Of a stretch of 64,000 nt of DNA, positions 35,103-46,510 are shown piece by piece. The notes beneath the pieces are model-generated. The model made no database searches and had not been told where the DNA came from. It saw nothing but the letters and a program-made list of their open reading frames with translations. The DNA comes from Lachnospiraceae bacterium (GTDB lineage Bacteria; Bacillota; Clostridia; Lachnospirales; Lachnospiraceae). Within the stretch, counting starts at the first letter, position 1; the number at the start of each line of letters is the position of its first letter. A program made the translations under genes and the position numbers. The stretch covers positions 25,823-89,822 of the forward strand of contig JAPFDH010000083.1 of NCBI GenBank assembly GCA_026169045.1. The letters are read 5' to 3'.

Positions 35103-36134
35103 TTATAACAGGGAACGGAGTGCTTCTTTTTGAGCAGCAATTACTTTATCACACCAAATATCAAATTCGGGATCTTCAACTTGGCATTCGGGATGGGAAA
35201 GTATATAGGAGATGGATTCACGAATTCCCTGATCTGCCCGTTTCACAGCAGTAAATCCGGGCACAAGTTGTTTCAGTTTACTGTTGTCAAATACAACAGA
35301 ATTGGCTTTGTCTCCCAGAAGGGCACCGGTAAGATCATATTGCTTTCCGCAGGCGCCCAAAAATTCGGAAGAGATGTGAACGGATTGAAAATCCGGACAG
35401 CCAAGGGCATCTGCGATAATAGAATAAATTTGATTCCAGGTTACGGTTTCGTCAGATGTAATATGAACCGTTTCCCCAATGGCATGGATATTTCCCAGAA
35501 GACCAATGAATCCTCTGGCAAAGTCAGAATTATGTGTAATGGTCCAAAGGGATGTACCGTCTCCGTGAATAATGACCGGCTTGTGGGAAAGAATTCTTTT
35601 TATGGTAGAATAACTTCCTTTTTTTCCGTGAATTCCTGCCGGAATACTGCGCTCATCGTAGGTACTGCTGGGGCGCACGATGGTGACAGGAAATTGTTCT
35701 GTGCGGTAGAGATGCATCAGATAATTTTCACATTCGATTTTTTCCCTGGAATATTCCCAATATGGATTTGCCAGAGGAGTGCTTTCGGTAATGCGGTAGT
35801 TTGCCAGCGGTTTTTGATAGGCGGAAGCAGAACTGATAAATAAAAACTGACGTGTTTTTCCGCGAAACAGACGATAATCTCTTTCCAGGTCAGAACGGTG
35901 AAAAGCAATAAAATCTGCTACAGCGTCAAAGTGCAGTCCGGATAAAAGGGATTCCATTTCCTGTTCATTATGAATATCTCCGATGAGAGAAATGGGAGAA
36001 TGCGAAGAACAATTTTTCAGCTCCTCATTTCTTCTGCCGCGGTTGATGAGGTAAAGTTCGTGGCCTTCTTTCAGGAGCTGTTTGGAAATAGCCATACTGA
36101 TTTTACCGGTACCTCCGATTAATAATATTTTCAT
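35103..36134 (-). CDS. NAD-dependent epimerase/dehydratase (extended SDR)
   Basis: The 343-residue protein opens with MKILLIGGTGKISMAISKQL, the GxxGxxx cofactor fold, followed by a Asn/Arg loop (INRGRR) that suggests NADP(H). It resembles the atypical SDR group of mRNA-binding-like or isoflavone-reductase-type proteins, where the YxxxK pair is less conserved; YWEYSREKIECE carries a Tyr and Lys. The sugar or other substrate is unknown. AAAGGAGG precedes the start at 36134. It is a single gene, convergent with the helicase. Confidence 0.8.
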   Translation of the reverse strand: MKILLIGGTGKISMAISKQLLKEGHELYLINRGRRNEELKNCSSHSPISLIGDIHNEQEMESLLSGLHFDAVADFIAFHRSDLERDYRLFRGKTRQFLFISSASAYQKPLANYRITESTPLANPYWEYSREKIECENYLMHLYRTEQFPVTIVRPSSTYDERSIPAGIHGKKGSYSTIKRILSHKPVIIHGDGTSLWTITHNSDFARGFIGLLGNIHAIGETVHITSDETVTWNQIYSIIADALGCPDFQSVHISSEFLGACGKQYDLTGALLGDKANSVVFDNSKLKQLVPGFTAVKRADQGIRESISYILSHPECQVEDPEFDIWCDKVIAAQKEALRSLL

Positions 36135-36397
36135 GGTGATATCCTCCTTTTATTTGTGATTTTATCACAAGAAAATATAAGACGGAAATGGAGTATTTGG
36201 GAAAAAATTGTAAAATATCATAGGATTTTCGAATATATGAAATAAAAATTCCATGATAATACATGGAAGTATAAAGCCGTTTCATATAGAATGAAGAAAA
36301 ATTAAGCACACCTCCAAACAGGTATCGGAAAATAAGAGTAGTACCAGAAAAAGTATTGTGGCAATGCGGAGGGGGAAAGGAAGAGAGGGTAAACGAT

Positions 36398-38767
36398 ATG
36401 AAACAGAAATTACGTTTATGGTATGATAAACCGGCTCCAAATCGGGGACGTGTATCGGAGGAAAGGACAGCAAAGGATCCGGACTGGGAGGAATGGTCCC
36501 TTCCTCTCGGATGTGGTTATATGGGATTAAATATTTTCGGGAGAACGGATACGGAACGAATTCAGGTGACAGAAAATAGCTTAACCAATCCGTATCGCGC
36601 GGGTCTTAACAATTTTGCTGAAATTGAACTGGAAATGGGGCACGAAAAAGAAGATGTAAAAAATTATGAGCGGGATTTGGTTTTGGAGGATGCCATTGCC
36701 CATGTCTGCTATGAATGGAATGGGATTACATATCGAAGAGAATATTTTTGCAGTTATCCGGATAAGGTTTCTGTGATCGGTCTGGAAGCATCGCAAAAAG
36801 GAGCGTTATCCTTTTCTGTGGAGGCAAAAACACCGTACCTGCGTCCGTTTGGAGAAGAAGATCACCAGGGAAAAACAGGTAAAGTCAGAGCGGAAGATAA
36901 CTGTATTACATTGAGCGGAAAGATGGAATATTATCAAATCGAATATGAAGGCCAGGTTTTGATTCAGAAAGAAGGAGGGACACTTCGCAAAGAAGGGGGC
37001 AAACTGATTGTGGAGCAGGCAGACCGTGTTCGTTTACTGATTGCTGTGGGAACGAATTATGAACTCCGTCCGTCTGTATATTTGGAAGAGGACCGAACCA
37101 AAAAGCTGAAAGACAATAAGCATCCCCATGAGAAGGTTTCCCGTATACTTATGGATGCTTCACAAAAATCCTATGAGGAACTTCGAAAACGGCATGTGGA
37201 GGATTATCAGAGACTATATAAAAGAGTTCATGCATCTTTCGGAACCGTTACAGAGGAAGAACAAAAGATTCCGACGGATGAACTTTTAAGAAGATATCAG
37301 AAAGGAGAACATAGCCATTATCTGGAACAGTTATATTTCCAATATGGACGTTACCTTTTGATTGCTTCTTCTAGAAAAGGAACGCTTCCCGGAAATTTAC
37401 AGGGAATCTGGAATCAATACGACTCTTCTCCCTGGAGTGCGGGGTATTGGCATAACATTAATATCCAGATGAATTACTGGCATGCATTTTCCACCGATCT
37501 GGCAGAATTGTTTGAACCGTATGTTGATATGAACGAGGCATTTCGGGGAAAAGCACAGCAAAATGCGGATGCCTATTTGCTGGAAATTCAAAACGGGGAT
37601 CGAAAAGGGGAGTATGATGTTCCCATGGAACCTGTGGGAAGCGGGAAAAACGGATGGGCGGTCGGAACCGGCGGATGGCCATATGATATTTCGGCTCCCA
37701 GTCCGGACAGTCATTCCGGACCGGGTACAGGAGGTCTGACGACACAGGTATTCTGGGATTATTATGATTTTACGAGGGATCCTGACATTTTAAAAGATCA
37801 TGTTTATCCGGTATTGGAAAGTATGGATCAGTTCCTAAATAAGACAGTGGTTCGGGAAGGAGAGGAACTGCTGGCATATCCTTCCGCATCGCCGGAGCAG
37901 TGTATCAACGGAATCTATCCCAACTATTATCACACCATCGGATGTGCATTTGACCAGCAGATGATTTATGAAAATCATAAAAATTATCTGGCAGCGGCTA
38001 AGGCTATGGGAGTGGAAAATGAGACAACAGCGATAGCGAGAAGACAGATGCCGAAGCTCTCGCCGGTTTTGATTGGAACTTCCGGTCAGGTGAAAGAATA
38101 TCGGGAAGAGCAGGGATATGGAGATATCGGTCAATGGAATCACCGCCATATTTCTCAATTGGTGGCACTTTGTCCCGGACAAACCATCAATAGGGAGACA
38201 AGCGAGTGGCTGGAGGCAGCCAAAGTATCACTTACAAAACGGGGAGACGAATCCACCGGCTGGGCCATGGCACACCGTTTGAATTCCTGGGCCCGGGTGG
38301 GTGACGGAGAACATGCATATCGGGTATTGAATACACTGTTGTCTAAGGGAACGCTTCCCAATCTTTGGGATACCCATCCGCCATTTCAAATTGACGGTAA
38401 TTATGGCGGCACAGCCGGTATTGCTGAGATGCTTCTGCAAAGCTGTGACGGATGGATTTATCCTCTGCCAGCACTTCCGGATGCATGGGCAGACGGTTCG
38501 TTTCAGGGATTGGTGGCCCGCGGAAACTATTCTGTCAGCGTCAGGTGGAAGGCGAAAAAAATTCAGGTTTTGGAACTGACGGCACGTGTGGGCGGCACAG
38601 CAAAAATCTGTTATCCGGGCATCCGGGATATGATATGTGAGACTGTGGACGGATCCAATATGGAAGAGAAAAAATGTATACAACAGGAAACGGATCGTGT
38701 GATTTGTGAAATGAAAAAAGGAGAGACGATACAGTTTCGTTTGAACGGAACATGCGGATCGTATTGA
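36398..38767 (+). CDS. Glycoside hydrolase family 95, alpha-L-fucosidase type
   Basis: The 789-residue protein has the GH95 layout: N-terminal beta domain (LPLGCGYMGLNIFGRT, ENSLTNPYRAG), helical linker, and (alpha/alpha)6 catalytic domain with NLQGIWNQYDSSPWSAGYWH, INIQMNYWHAF (the two Asn assist catalysis in the family) and WAMAHRLNSWARVGDG. GH95 enzymes release 1,2-linked L-fucose, or L-galactose in some cases, by inversion. No signal peptide is seen, so it acts in the cytoplasm on imported glycans. The start at 36398 follows AGAGGGTAAACG. An oxidoreductase gene follows 19 bases downstream. Confidence 0.9.
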   Translation: MKQKLRLWYDKPAPNRGRVSEERTAKDPDWEEWSLPLGCGYMGLNIFGRTDTERIQVTENSLTNPYRAGLNNFAEIELEMGHEKEDVKNYERDLVLEDAIAHVCYEWNGITYRREYFCSYPDKVSVIGLEASQKGALSFSVEAKTPYLRPFGEEDHQGKTGKVRAEDNCITLSGKMEYYQIEYEGQVLIQKEGGTLRKEGGKLIVEQADRVRLLIAVGTNYELRPSVYLEEDRTKKLKDNKHPHEKVSRILMDASQKSYEELRKRHVEDYQRLYKRVHASFGTVTEEEQKIPTDELLRRYQKGEHSHYLEQLYFQYGRYLLIASSRKGTLPGNLQGIWNQYDSSPWSAGYWHNINIQMNYWHAFSTDLAELFEPYVDMNEAFRGKAQQNADAYLLEIQNGDRKGEYDVPMEPVGSGKNGWAVGTGGWPYDISAPSPDSHSGPGTGGLTTQVFWDYYDFTRDPDILKDHVYPVLESMDQFLNKTVVREGEELLAYPSASPEQCINGIYPNYYHTIGCAFDQQMIYENHKNYLAAAKAMGVENETTAIARRQMPKLSPVLIGTSGQVKEYREEQGYGDIGQWNHRHISQLVALCPGQTINRETSEWLEAAKVSLTKRGDESTGWAMAHRLNSWARVGDGEHAYRVLNTLLSKGTLPNLWDTHPPFQIDGNYGGTAGIAEMLLQSCDGWIYPLPALPDAWADGSFQGLVARGNYSVSVRWKAKKIQVLELTARVGGTAKICYPGIRDMICETVDGSNMEEKKCIQQETDRVICEMKKGETIQFRLNGTCGSY

Positions 38768-38786
38768 TAAACGTGAGGACACTAAA

Positions 38787-39776
38787 ATGAAACAGGAAAA
38801 AAAAATAAAAATGGGAATTTTGGGGGCTGGCAAAATCGCCGGAAAAATGGCGGATACGGTGCAAAGACTGAAGGATGTGGAAATCTATGCTATTGCTTCC
38901 AGAAATTTGGGAAAAGCACAAGAATTTGCAAATAAACATGGAATTCGAAGGTCCTATGGATCTTATGAAGAAATGGCACAGGATAAGGATATTGATTTAG
39001 TTTATATTGCAACGCCGCATTCGGAGCATTATAAAAATATGATCTTGTGTCTGAATCATCAAAAACATGTATTGTGTGAGAAAGCATTTACGATTAATGC
39101 GATACAGGCCAGAGAAGTCATGATTTTGGCAAAAGAAAAAAATTGTTTCTTGATGGAGGCTATGTGGACACGGTTTCATCCTTTCACAAAACAGGTAAAA
39201 ACATGTTTGGAGGAGGGAATCATAGGAGAGATGAAATGGATGGAGGCCAATTATGGCTTTTATTCCATGAACACAGAACGGATGTATCGTCCCGAACTGG
39301 CAGGTGGTGCCCTGCTGGATTTGGGAATTTATCCACTGACGGCAGTTTCGTTGCTGTTTGGAGATCACCCGGTGCATGTGGATACAAGAGGAATATTGAC
39401 GGAGCTGGGTGTGGATGCCAGAAGCCAGACGGTGCTTACCTATGCAGACGGAAAGATGGCTGTGGTGTCCACTTCTATAGATAGTTTTTCAGATGGTAAA
39501 ATTCGGATATATGGGACAAAAGGATTTGCTGAAATTGATGGGGTAGCCAATTGGGAAGGAATGCGCGTATATGATTCCCAAAGAAAGCAAGTGGCTGTCT
39601 TTGAAAGACCGGAGCAGATCAGCGGTTATGAGTACGAAGTGGAAGCTGCCTGTAAGGCGATTCGAGAGGGAAAACTGGAGTGTGCCGGAATGCCTCACAG
39701 TCAGACATTGTACATGATGGAACAGATGGATTCTCTGCGAAGAACATGGGGAATGCGGTATCCTATGGAAACGTAA
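38787..39776 (+). CDS. Gfo/Idh/MocA family oxidoreductase
   Basis: The 329-residue protein has an N-terminal Rossmann fold (MGILGAGKIAGKMA) and the family signature with the catalytic Lys in HVLCEKAFTIN (about residue 96), then the C-terminal dimer domain (GALLDLGIYPLTAV). These NAD(P) enzymes oxidise sugars, inositols or dihydrodiols. Its tight link to the GH95 gene suggests a role in using the released sugar. Substrate is not known. Confidence 0.88.
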   Translation: MKQEKKIKMGILGAGKIAGKMADTVQRLKDVEIYAIASRNLGKAQEFANKHGIRRSYGSYEEMAQDKDIDLVYIATPHSEHYKNMILCLNHQKHVLCEKAFTINAIQAREVMILAKEKNCFLMEAMWTRFHPFTKQVKTCLEEGIIGEMKWMEANYGFYSMNTERMYRPELAGGALLDLGIYPLTAVSLLFGDHPVHVDTRGILTELGVDARSQTVLTYADGKMAVVSTSIDSFSDGKIRIYGTKGFAEIDGVANWEGMRVYDSQRKQVAVFERPEQISGYEYEVEAACKAIREGKLECAGMPHSQTLYMMEQMDSLRRTWGMRYPMET

Positions 39777-39968
39777 AATATAAAATTTAGAAGCTTGTCC
39801 TTATCTTCTTTTCATATTGTGATATAAATATTATAAAGATACAGAGAATGTAGCTTGATTTTCTCCTAGTTTCTCTGTATTTGGATGTATTTGTCTTTGA
39901 TAAAATGGTTAATATGTATAAAAATAGAAAAATATATTATGGAATTTTAATGAAAATTTATTTTTTTA

Positions 39969-39997
39969 TAGACAAAAACCATATAAGCATTTATACT
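39969..39997 (+). promoter_or_regulatory. Promoter of the bgl operon
   Basis: TAGACA 39969-39974 and TATACT 39992-39997 are spaced by 17 bases, just ahead of the first antiterminator site. The gap 39777-40108 holds only this promoter and the leader switch. Confidence 0.75.
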
Positions 39998-40009
39998 ATT
40001 ACTATAGAG

Positions 40010-40083
40010 AGTTTGTTATTACGTAAGGGTAAGCAAGACTGTTTATAATACTATGTGCAAAAGTGTTATGAACAGTCTTTTTT
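40010..40083 (+). promoter_or_regulatory. RAT antiterminator site overlapping a terminator, bgl leader
   Basis: The 31-base stretch 40010-40040 (AGTTTGTTATTACGTAAGGG then TAAGCAAGACT) looks like a BglG/LicT ribonucleic antiterminator. Its last bases AAGACT are also the start of the terminator stem 40035-40051 with 40063-40079 (17 pairs incl. wobbles) followed by T-run, so the two structures exclude each other. Confidence 0.85.
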
Positions 40084-40108
40084 GTTTAAGGAATATGGGG
40101 GAACAGTA

Positions 40109-40963
40109 GTGAAGATTATCAGAGTTTTGAATACGAATGCGATTGTGACGGTTGACGAAAAAAAACGGGAAATTATCGTGACAGGATCTGGAATCGGTTT
40201 TAAAAAGAAAAAAGGCGATGATTTGGATGAAAATCTGGTGGATAAGATTTACTGTCTGAAGAATACCGAAGCGAACTATCGATTACAAAATGTGGTACAG
40301 GATATTTCGGAGCAGTATCTGGAGATAGCAGACAGAGCTGTGACTGCAGCGAGGAAAGGGAAAAATCTGAAAATAAGGGATACTCTTTATGTAACACTTA
40401 CGGATCATATCAACTCAGCAGTGGAACGCTATCGGAATGGAATCATTTTGAAAAATTTGATGAAGGATGAAATCAGAAGATTCTATCCACAGGAGTATCA
40501 GGTAGGAATGGAGACGCTCGTTTGGATACAGGAAATGACGGGGCTGAATCTTGGAGAAGATGAAGCAGCTTTTATAGCCATGCACATAGTCTCTTCAGAG
40601 TTTGAGGCAAGCGATACTTCTGATTTGGAGAAGATTACTGAGCTGATTCGAGATATTGTGAAAATTGTAAAGCTACAATATAAAATTGATTTTCATGAAG
40701 ACTCTGTATCCTACCAGAGATTTCTTACACATCTGAAATTCTTTTCAGCGAGAGTTCTGGAAAAGCAGGTCTATCAAGACAGTATGAATGAGATATATAA
40801 GACGGTAGTACAGCAAAATCCAAAGGCTTATACGGGAGTTAGGAAGGTTGCTCAGTTTATCAGAAAACAATATGGATATGATCTGAGCATCGATGAAGAA
40901 CTCTATTTGTTAATTCATATTAAGAGAATACTGGACGAGTGCGACGAGTCCTCAGGTTTGTAA
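40109..40963 (+). CDS. bglG: BglG/LicT family transcriptional antiterminator
   Basis: The 284-residue protein matches this family: N-terminal RNA-binding CAT domain (KIIRVLNTNAIVTVDE, residues 2-17), then two PRD domains with conserved His-containing segments (DHINSAVERY, EAAFIAMHIVSSE, DEELYLLIHIKRI) that are phosphorylated by the PTS. In the presence of substrate it binds the RAT RNA and lets transcription pass. The start is GTG 40109 after TGGGGGA; the longer frame from 40055 lies in the terminator. It controls its own operon through the RAT sites on both sides. Confidence 0.93.
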   Translation: MKIIRVLNTNAIVTVDEKKREIIVTGSGIGFKKKKGDDLDENLVDKIYCLKNTEANYRLQNVVQDISEQYLEIADRAVTAARKGKNLKIRDTLYVTLTDHINSAVERYRNGIILKNLMKDEIRRFYPQEYQVGMETLVWIQEMTGLNLGEDEAAFIAMHIVSSEFEASDTSDLEKITELIRDIVKIVKLQYKIDFHEDSVSYQRFLTHLKFFSARVLEKQVYQDSMNEIYKTVVQQNPKAYTGVRKVAQFIRKQYGYDLSIDEELYLLIHIKRILDECDESSGL

Positions 40964-41037
40964 TTATTCAGTTAAGCAAGACCTGACTGTAAAGAATACA
41001 TGTTTTGTAAAGTGTATTTTTTGCAGTCAGGTTTTTT
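40954..41037 (+). promoter_or_regulatory. Second RAT/terminator switch, between bglG and the PTS gene
   Basis: Bases 40954-40984 (AGGTTTGTAATTATTCAGTT then AAGCAAGACCT) form a second RAT, overlapping the stop codon of bglG. ACCTGACTG 40981-40989 pairs with CAGTCAGGT 41024-41032 and is followed by a T-run, making the competing terminator. Confidence 0.88.
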
Positions 41038-41077
41038 ATATATACATATAAAATTAAATAATAGCGAGGTGGAAAAA

Positions 41078-42970
41078 ATGGATTATGAAAAAACAGCCAA
41101 AAAAATTCTAGAACGGGTAGGAGGAAAGGAAAATGTACAGAATCTTGTCCATTGCATGACCAGGTTAAGATTTACATTGAAAGATGAGTCAATTGTAGAT
41201 GATGAAGCGGTCAAGAAGACAAAGGGTGTCATGGGAATCATGAAAAAAGGGGGACAGTATCAGATTATTATTGGTAATGATGTGGCCAATGTATTCGCGG
41301 AACTGAACAAACTTGGTAATTTCTCTAATGAGATCCGTGCTGAAAAGGAAACGAAGAAAGAGAAGAGGAATATTTTCTCTATGCTGATGGATACTGTATC
41401 AGGAATTATGGCACCGGTTATTCCGGCTATTATTGGCGCTGCGATGATTAAAGTTTTATTGACATTGCTTCCCATGATCGGAATTTTAAACACTCAGGGA
41501 GAAACTTATCAGTTATTAAATGTTATAGGTGACGGGGCATTTTACTTCCTGCCTGTATTGATTGCGATTTCTGCCGCTAAAAAATTTGGAACCAATACAT
41601 ATTATGCGGCCAGTATTGCACTGATCATGCTGCATCCTAATTTTGTTTCTATGATGGAGACCGCAAAAGGAGCAGAAGAGAGCGTGAAATTCTTGTCTGT
41701 CATACCTGTGACCTATGCGTTTTATCCGTACTCGGTTATTCCGATTATTCTATCCGTGTGGTCTCTGAAATATGTTGAAAAGTTGGTAGACAAGATTACA
41801 CCGGTAGTAACTAAAAATTTTCTAAAACCTATGTTGGTTGTGTTGATTGAAGCACCTATTGCACTCATTGTTTTGGGTCCCATAGGGGCTGTTATGGGTA
41901 GTGTATTATCACAGGTTGTATATGCCGTACATGATAAACTTGGATTTATCGCTATCGGTATTGTGGCAGGTATTTATCCTTTTGTGGTTATGGCAGGTAT
42001 GCATCATGCATTTACACCAATTAAACTGAGCATGCTTGCAAGTACTGGATTTGAAAATTTTATCTGTATCGGTGAGCTATGTTCGAATATGGCACAGGGG
42101 GCGGCATCTCTTGCAGTATCTGTGAAAAGTAAAAACAAAGATTTTCGTCAGGTGGCTGGTTCCTCAGCGTTCTCCGCATTATTTGCAGGAATTACAGAGC
42201 CAGCACTATATGGTGTTACATTAAGATTAAAACGCCCGATGCTGGGAGCATGTATCGGTGCTGCTGCGGGTGGATTATTCGGCGGGTTTTTCCAGATGAA
42301 ATGTTTTGGAATTGCTACGCCTGCCATTGTAACCATCGTGCAATATGCGGAGAAGAGCCGCCCGGCAAGTCTTTTGATTGCTGCTCTGACCATTTTGTTA
42401 ACTGTTGTAGTTACTTTTGTTGCTACTATGTTAATCGGATTTGAAGATATAGTAGATGAGGAAGATGAAACACAGGAAACAGTAGAAAAGACTGCTGCGA
42501 CTGTCCTTCCAAAAGAACAGAAAATCGTGATTGAAAGTCCGATTAAAGGAAAAATTGTTCCATTGGAACAGGTAAATGATGCAACATTCTCCAATGGAAT
42601 TTTAGGGCTGGGAGTTGCAATTCTTCCTGAAGAAGGAGTTGTATATGCTCCATTTGACGGAAAAGTTGAGATGTTCTTTGAAACCGGACATGCCATGGGT
42701 CTTATCAGCGACCAGGGAGTGGAATGCTTGATACATGTGGGAATCGATACAGTAAATTTAAACGGTAAATTTTTCTATCCGAAGAAGATGACTGGGGACA
42801 GAATCAGGAAGGGTGAAGTGATTCTGGAGTTTGACCAAGAAGAAATTATCAGAGAAGGATATGATCCTACGACACCGGTAATTGTGACAAATGTGGATAG
42901 ATTTACAGAGATTACAGGAGTCAAGGAAGGAATTGTTCAGAAATCAGATGAGATAATAACGATCAGATAA
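41078..42970 (+). CDS. bglF: PTS beta-glucoside transporter subunit EIIBCA
   Basis: The 630-residue protein carries EIIB (phosphorylated Cys26 in LVHCMTRLRF), the EIIC membrane channel (about residues 105-460, for instance GIMAPVIPAIIGAAM and GITEPALYGV) and a C-terminal EIIA (His in CLIHVGIDTV near residue 555). It imports and phosphorylates beta-glucosides at the membrane. GCGAGGTGGAAAAA sets the start at 41078. It is made only when the second RAT switch is open, and is followed by the matching phospho-glucosidase. Confidence 0.95.
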   Translation: MDYEKTAKKILERVGGKENVQNLVHCMTRLRFTLKDESIVDDEAVKKTKGVMGIMKKGGQYQIIIGNDVANVFAELNKLGNFSNEIRAEKETKKEKRNIFSMLMDTVSGIMAPVIPAIIGAAMIKVLLTLLPMIGILNTQGETYQLLNVIGDGAFYFLPVLIAISAAKKFGTNTYYAASIALIMLHPNFVSMMETAKGAEESVKFLSVIPVTYAFYPYSVIPIILSVWSLKYVEKLVDKITPVVTKNFLKPMLVVLIEAPIALIVLGPIGAVMGSVLSQVVYAVHDKLGFIAIGIVAGIYPFVVMAGMHHAFTPIKLSMLASTGFENFICIGELCSNMAQGAASLAVSVKSKNKDFRQVAGSSAFSALFAGITEPALYGVTLRLKRPMLGACIGAAAGGLFGGFFQMKCFGIATPAIVTIVQYAEKSRPASLLIAALTILLTVVVTFVATMLIGFEDIVDEEDETQETVEKTAATVLPKEQKIVIESPIKGKIVPLEQVNDATFSNGILGLGVAILPEEGVVYAPFDGKVEMFFETGHAMGLISDQGVECLIHVGIDTVNLNGKFFYPKKMTGDRIRKGEVILEFDQEEIIREGYDPTTPVIVTNVDRFTEITGVKEGIVQKSDEIITIR

Positions 42971-44440
<1,470 letters not shown>

Positions 44441-44446
44441 TTGTAA

Positions 44447-44495
44447 GAAACAGGTTTTTTATGATTTAATTAATGTCATAGAAGGCCTGTTTTTA
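44447..44495 (+). terminator. Terminator of the bgl operon
   Basis: AAACAGG with ATGA pairs with TCAT and CCTGTTT across an interrupted stem, followed by TTTTT. Confidence 0.7.
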
Positions 44496-44849
44496 TACTA
44501 ATCAAGAAAAATTTCAGATCGGTAGTGGAAAAAATATATAGCAGAAGGCAAGGAGATTTATGGAGAAATAAAATCAGTCGGATTCAAAGCGGTTAATTGG
44601 GGATAAGCAGAGAAGGGCCGATAAACTGGAGATTTTATGGATTAGCTGCAGCTTATCAGTCTGTGCACACCAACTATTCAAAGCACCGTATACGGGAATC
44701 ACATGTACTGTGTTGTAAGTAGTCGATACGGTAATCAGATAGACTTAGACAGAAAAGCAGGAAAACAAATATTTTCATGCCTTTAGAAAAATGATATAAT
44801 AGTGTGGTATCTTTTATTTAAATGAGACCTAGGAAAGGCAGGATAATAT
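44496..44849 (+). promoter_or_regulatory. Non-coding stretch with promoter for the antiporter gene
   Basis: TTTTCA 44772-44777 and TGATATAAT (TATAAT at 44795-44800) with 17-base spacing make an extended -10 promoter about 50 bases before the antiporter. The rest (44496-44770) has stops in all frames that I followed and no hairpin or RNA gene that I recognise. Confidence 0.6.
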
Positions 44850-46481
44850 ATGAATGGTCCCCTGTTATTAATGGGATTTGTAATTCTTATTTGTATCTTA
44901 CTGAATCATTTTTTAGAGAAAATTCCAATTCCGTCATTATTAATTTTTATTGCATTGGGTATGTTTTTCGGGGAAAATGGAGTATTGAAGATTCCCTTTG
45001 ATGACTACGCCGCTGTGAATGTAATTTGTTCTATTTGTTTAATTTTTATTATGTTTTACGGTGGATTTGGAACGAACCTGAAAGTGGCCAGACCGGTATT
45101 GGCACCATCAATACTTATGTCTACTTTAGGTGTTGTGGGAACAGCGGGAGGTGTAGCTTTTTTTGCCCATTATATATTGAAGCTTTCATGGTTGGAATGT
45201 TTTCTTATCGGATCTGTTATTTCTTCTACGGACGCAGCTTCTGTGTTTAATATATTGCGCTCAAAAAAACTTGCACTTAAATATCATACAGATTCTCTTC
45301 TTGAAATTGAATCAGGTTCCAATGATCCTATGTCATACATGCTGACCACAGTTTCCATTGCGCTTTTATGCGGGCAATCCCTATCGATTCCTGCTTTATT
45401 GGTGCAGCAATTGGTTATAGGTATCTTATGCGGTTTATTGACCGGATGGGTGGCAGTGAAATTACTTCATTGGTATTTCCTGCCATCCCAACAGAGCCAT
45501 ACTATTTTTTTGCTTGCTGTCATGATTTTGGCATATGCCATTCCGTCTGAACTGAATGGAAACGGATATTTAAGTGTATACTTATGCGGAATTTTGATTG
45601 GAAATTCCAATCTCACCCAGAAGAAATATTTGATTCATTTTTTCGATGTGCTTACTCATGTTGCACAGGTATTGATTTTTTTCCTGTTGGGTTTGTTGGT
45701 TACACCGATCAATCTTCCTTCCGTGATTATGCCAGCTCTCATTTTGATGTTATGTTTGACTTTTGTGGTACGACCTTTTGTCAGCACTGTGTTGCTCATT
45801 CCATTTCGGGCGAAACTACAGCAAATTGGGTTGGTATCATGGTCAGGACTTCGGGGTGCTGCATCGATTGTATTTGCTATAGCGGCGGTTTTGAGTGGTG
45901 TGGAAACTACTTATAACTTATATAATTTAGTATTTTGTATTGTATTGCTCTCTATCTCCATTCAGGGAACACTTCTTCCGATGATCGCAAAAAAACTGGA
46001 AATGATTGACCGAAAAGCTGATATTGGTCGAACATTCAACGATTATCAGGAAGATAGTGATATTACTTTTATAAAATTGCACATTGGTCAACAACATTAC
46101 TGGTGTGGAAAAACATTGGAACAGTTAAAATTTCCGTCAGATTTGTTGGTTGCAATGATTGTACGTCACAATGAAGTTGTGGTTCCGACAGGAAAAACCA
46201 TGCTGAAAGACGGAGATTTATTGGTTTTGGCTGCTCGAAGCTTTGAAGATCGTGATTATTTCCCGTTGCGGGAATTTGTTGTTGAGGGAGGAAAAAACAT
46301 TACAAATCGTTCTCTCTCTCAATTGTCTCAGGTACATACAAATCGCGTTATTTTAATTAAGCGTGGTATGGACACGATTATACCTACAGGCAGTACTGTG
46401 GTAAAATCCGGAGATATTTTAGTGATGACGCAGATCATTTCAAAATCCAGTGAGATAAAGCAGACGAATTCGTCGGATTAA
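44850..46481 (+). CDS. Potassium/proton antiporter, CPA1 type with RCK_C domain
   Basis: The 543-residue protein has about 12 membrane helices (to residue 385) with the CPA motif SVISSTDAASVF, then one or two regulatory TrkA-C domains (from about residue 400, HYWCGKTLEQLKFPSDL and VPTGKTMLKDGDLLVL). This is the layout of CvrA/NhaP2. It exports K+ or Na+ in exchange for protons, and TrkA-C domains in Firmicutes often bind cyclic di-AMP; that link is inference. AGGAAAGGCAGG precedes the start. Confidence 0.88.
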   Translation: MNGPLLLMGFVILICILLNHFLEKIPIPSLLIFIALGMFFGENGVLKIPFDDYAAVNVICSICLIFIMFYGGFGTNLKVARPVLAPSILMSTLGVVGTAGGVAFFAHYILKLSWLECFLIGSVISSTDAASVFNILRSKKLALKYHTDSLLEIESGSNDPMSYMLTTVSIALLCGQSLSIPALLVQQLVIGILCGLLTGWVAVKLLHWYFLPSQQSHTIFLLAVMILAYAIPSELNGNGYLSVYLCGILIGNSNLTQKKYLIHFFDVLTHVAQVLIFFLLGLLVTPINLPSVIMPALILMLCLTFVVRPFVSTVLLIPFRAKLQQIGLVSWSGLRGAASIVFAIAAVLSGVETTYNLYNLVFCIVLLSISIQGTLLPMIAKKLEMIDRKADIGRTFNDYQEDSDITFIKLHIGQQHYWCGKTLEQLKFPSDLLVAMIVRHNEVVVPTGKTMLKDGDLLVLAARSFEDRDYFPLREFVVEGGKNITNRSLSQLSQVHTNRVILIKRGMDTIIPTGSTVVKSGDILVMTQIISKSSEIKQTNSSD

Positions 46482-46510
46482 GGCATTACAGTTATAGGAA
46501 TATTGTATTC

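Noticed and set aside
38228..38833. 201-codon antisense ORF opposite the GH95 gene
   Set aside because: Crosses the end of one real gene and the start of the next; no ribosome site.
44496..44770. Possible decayed gene or RNA between the bgl operon and the antiporter
   Set aside because: No frame, tRNA-like fold or family resemblance could be supported.
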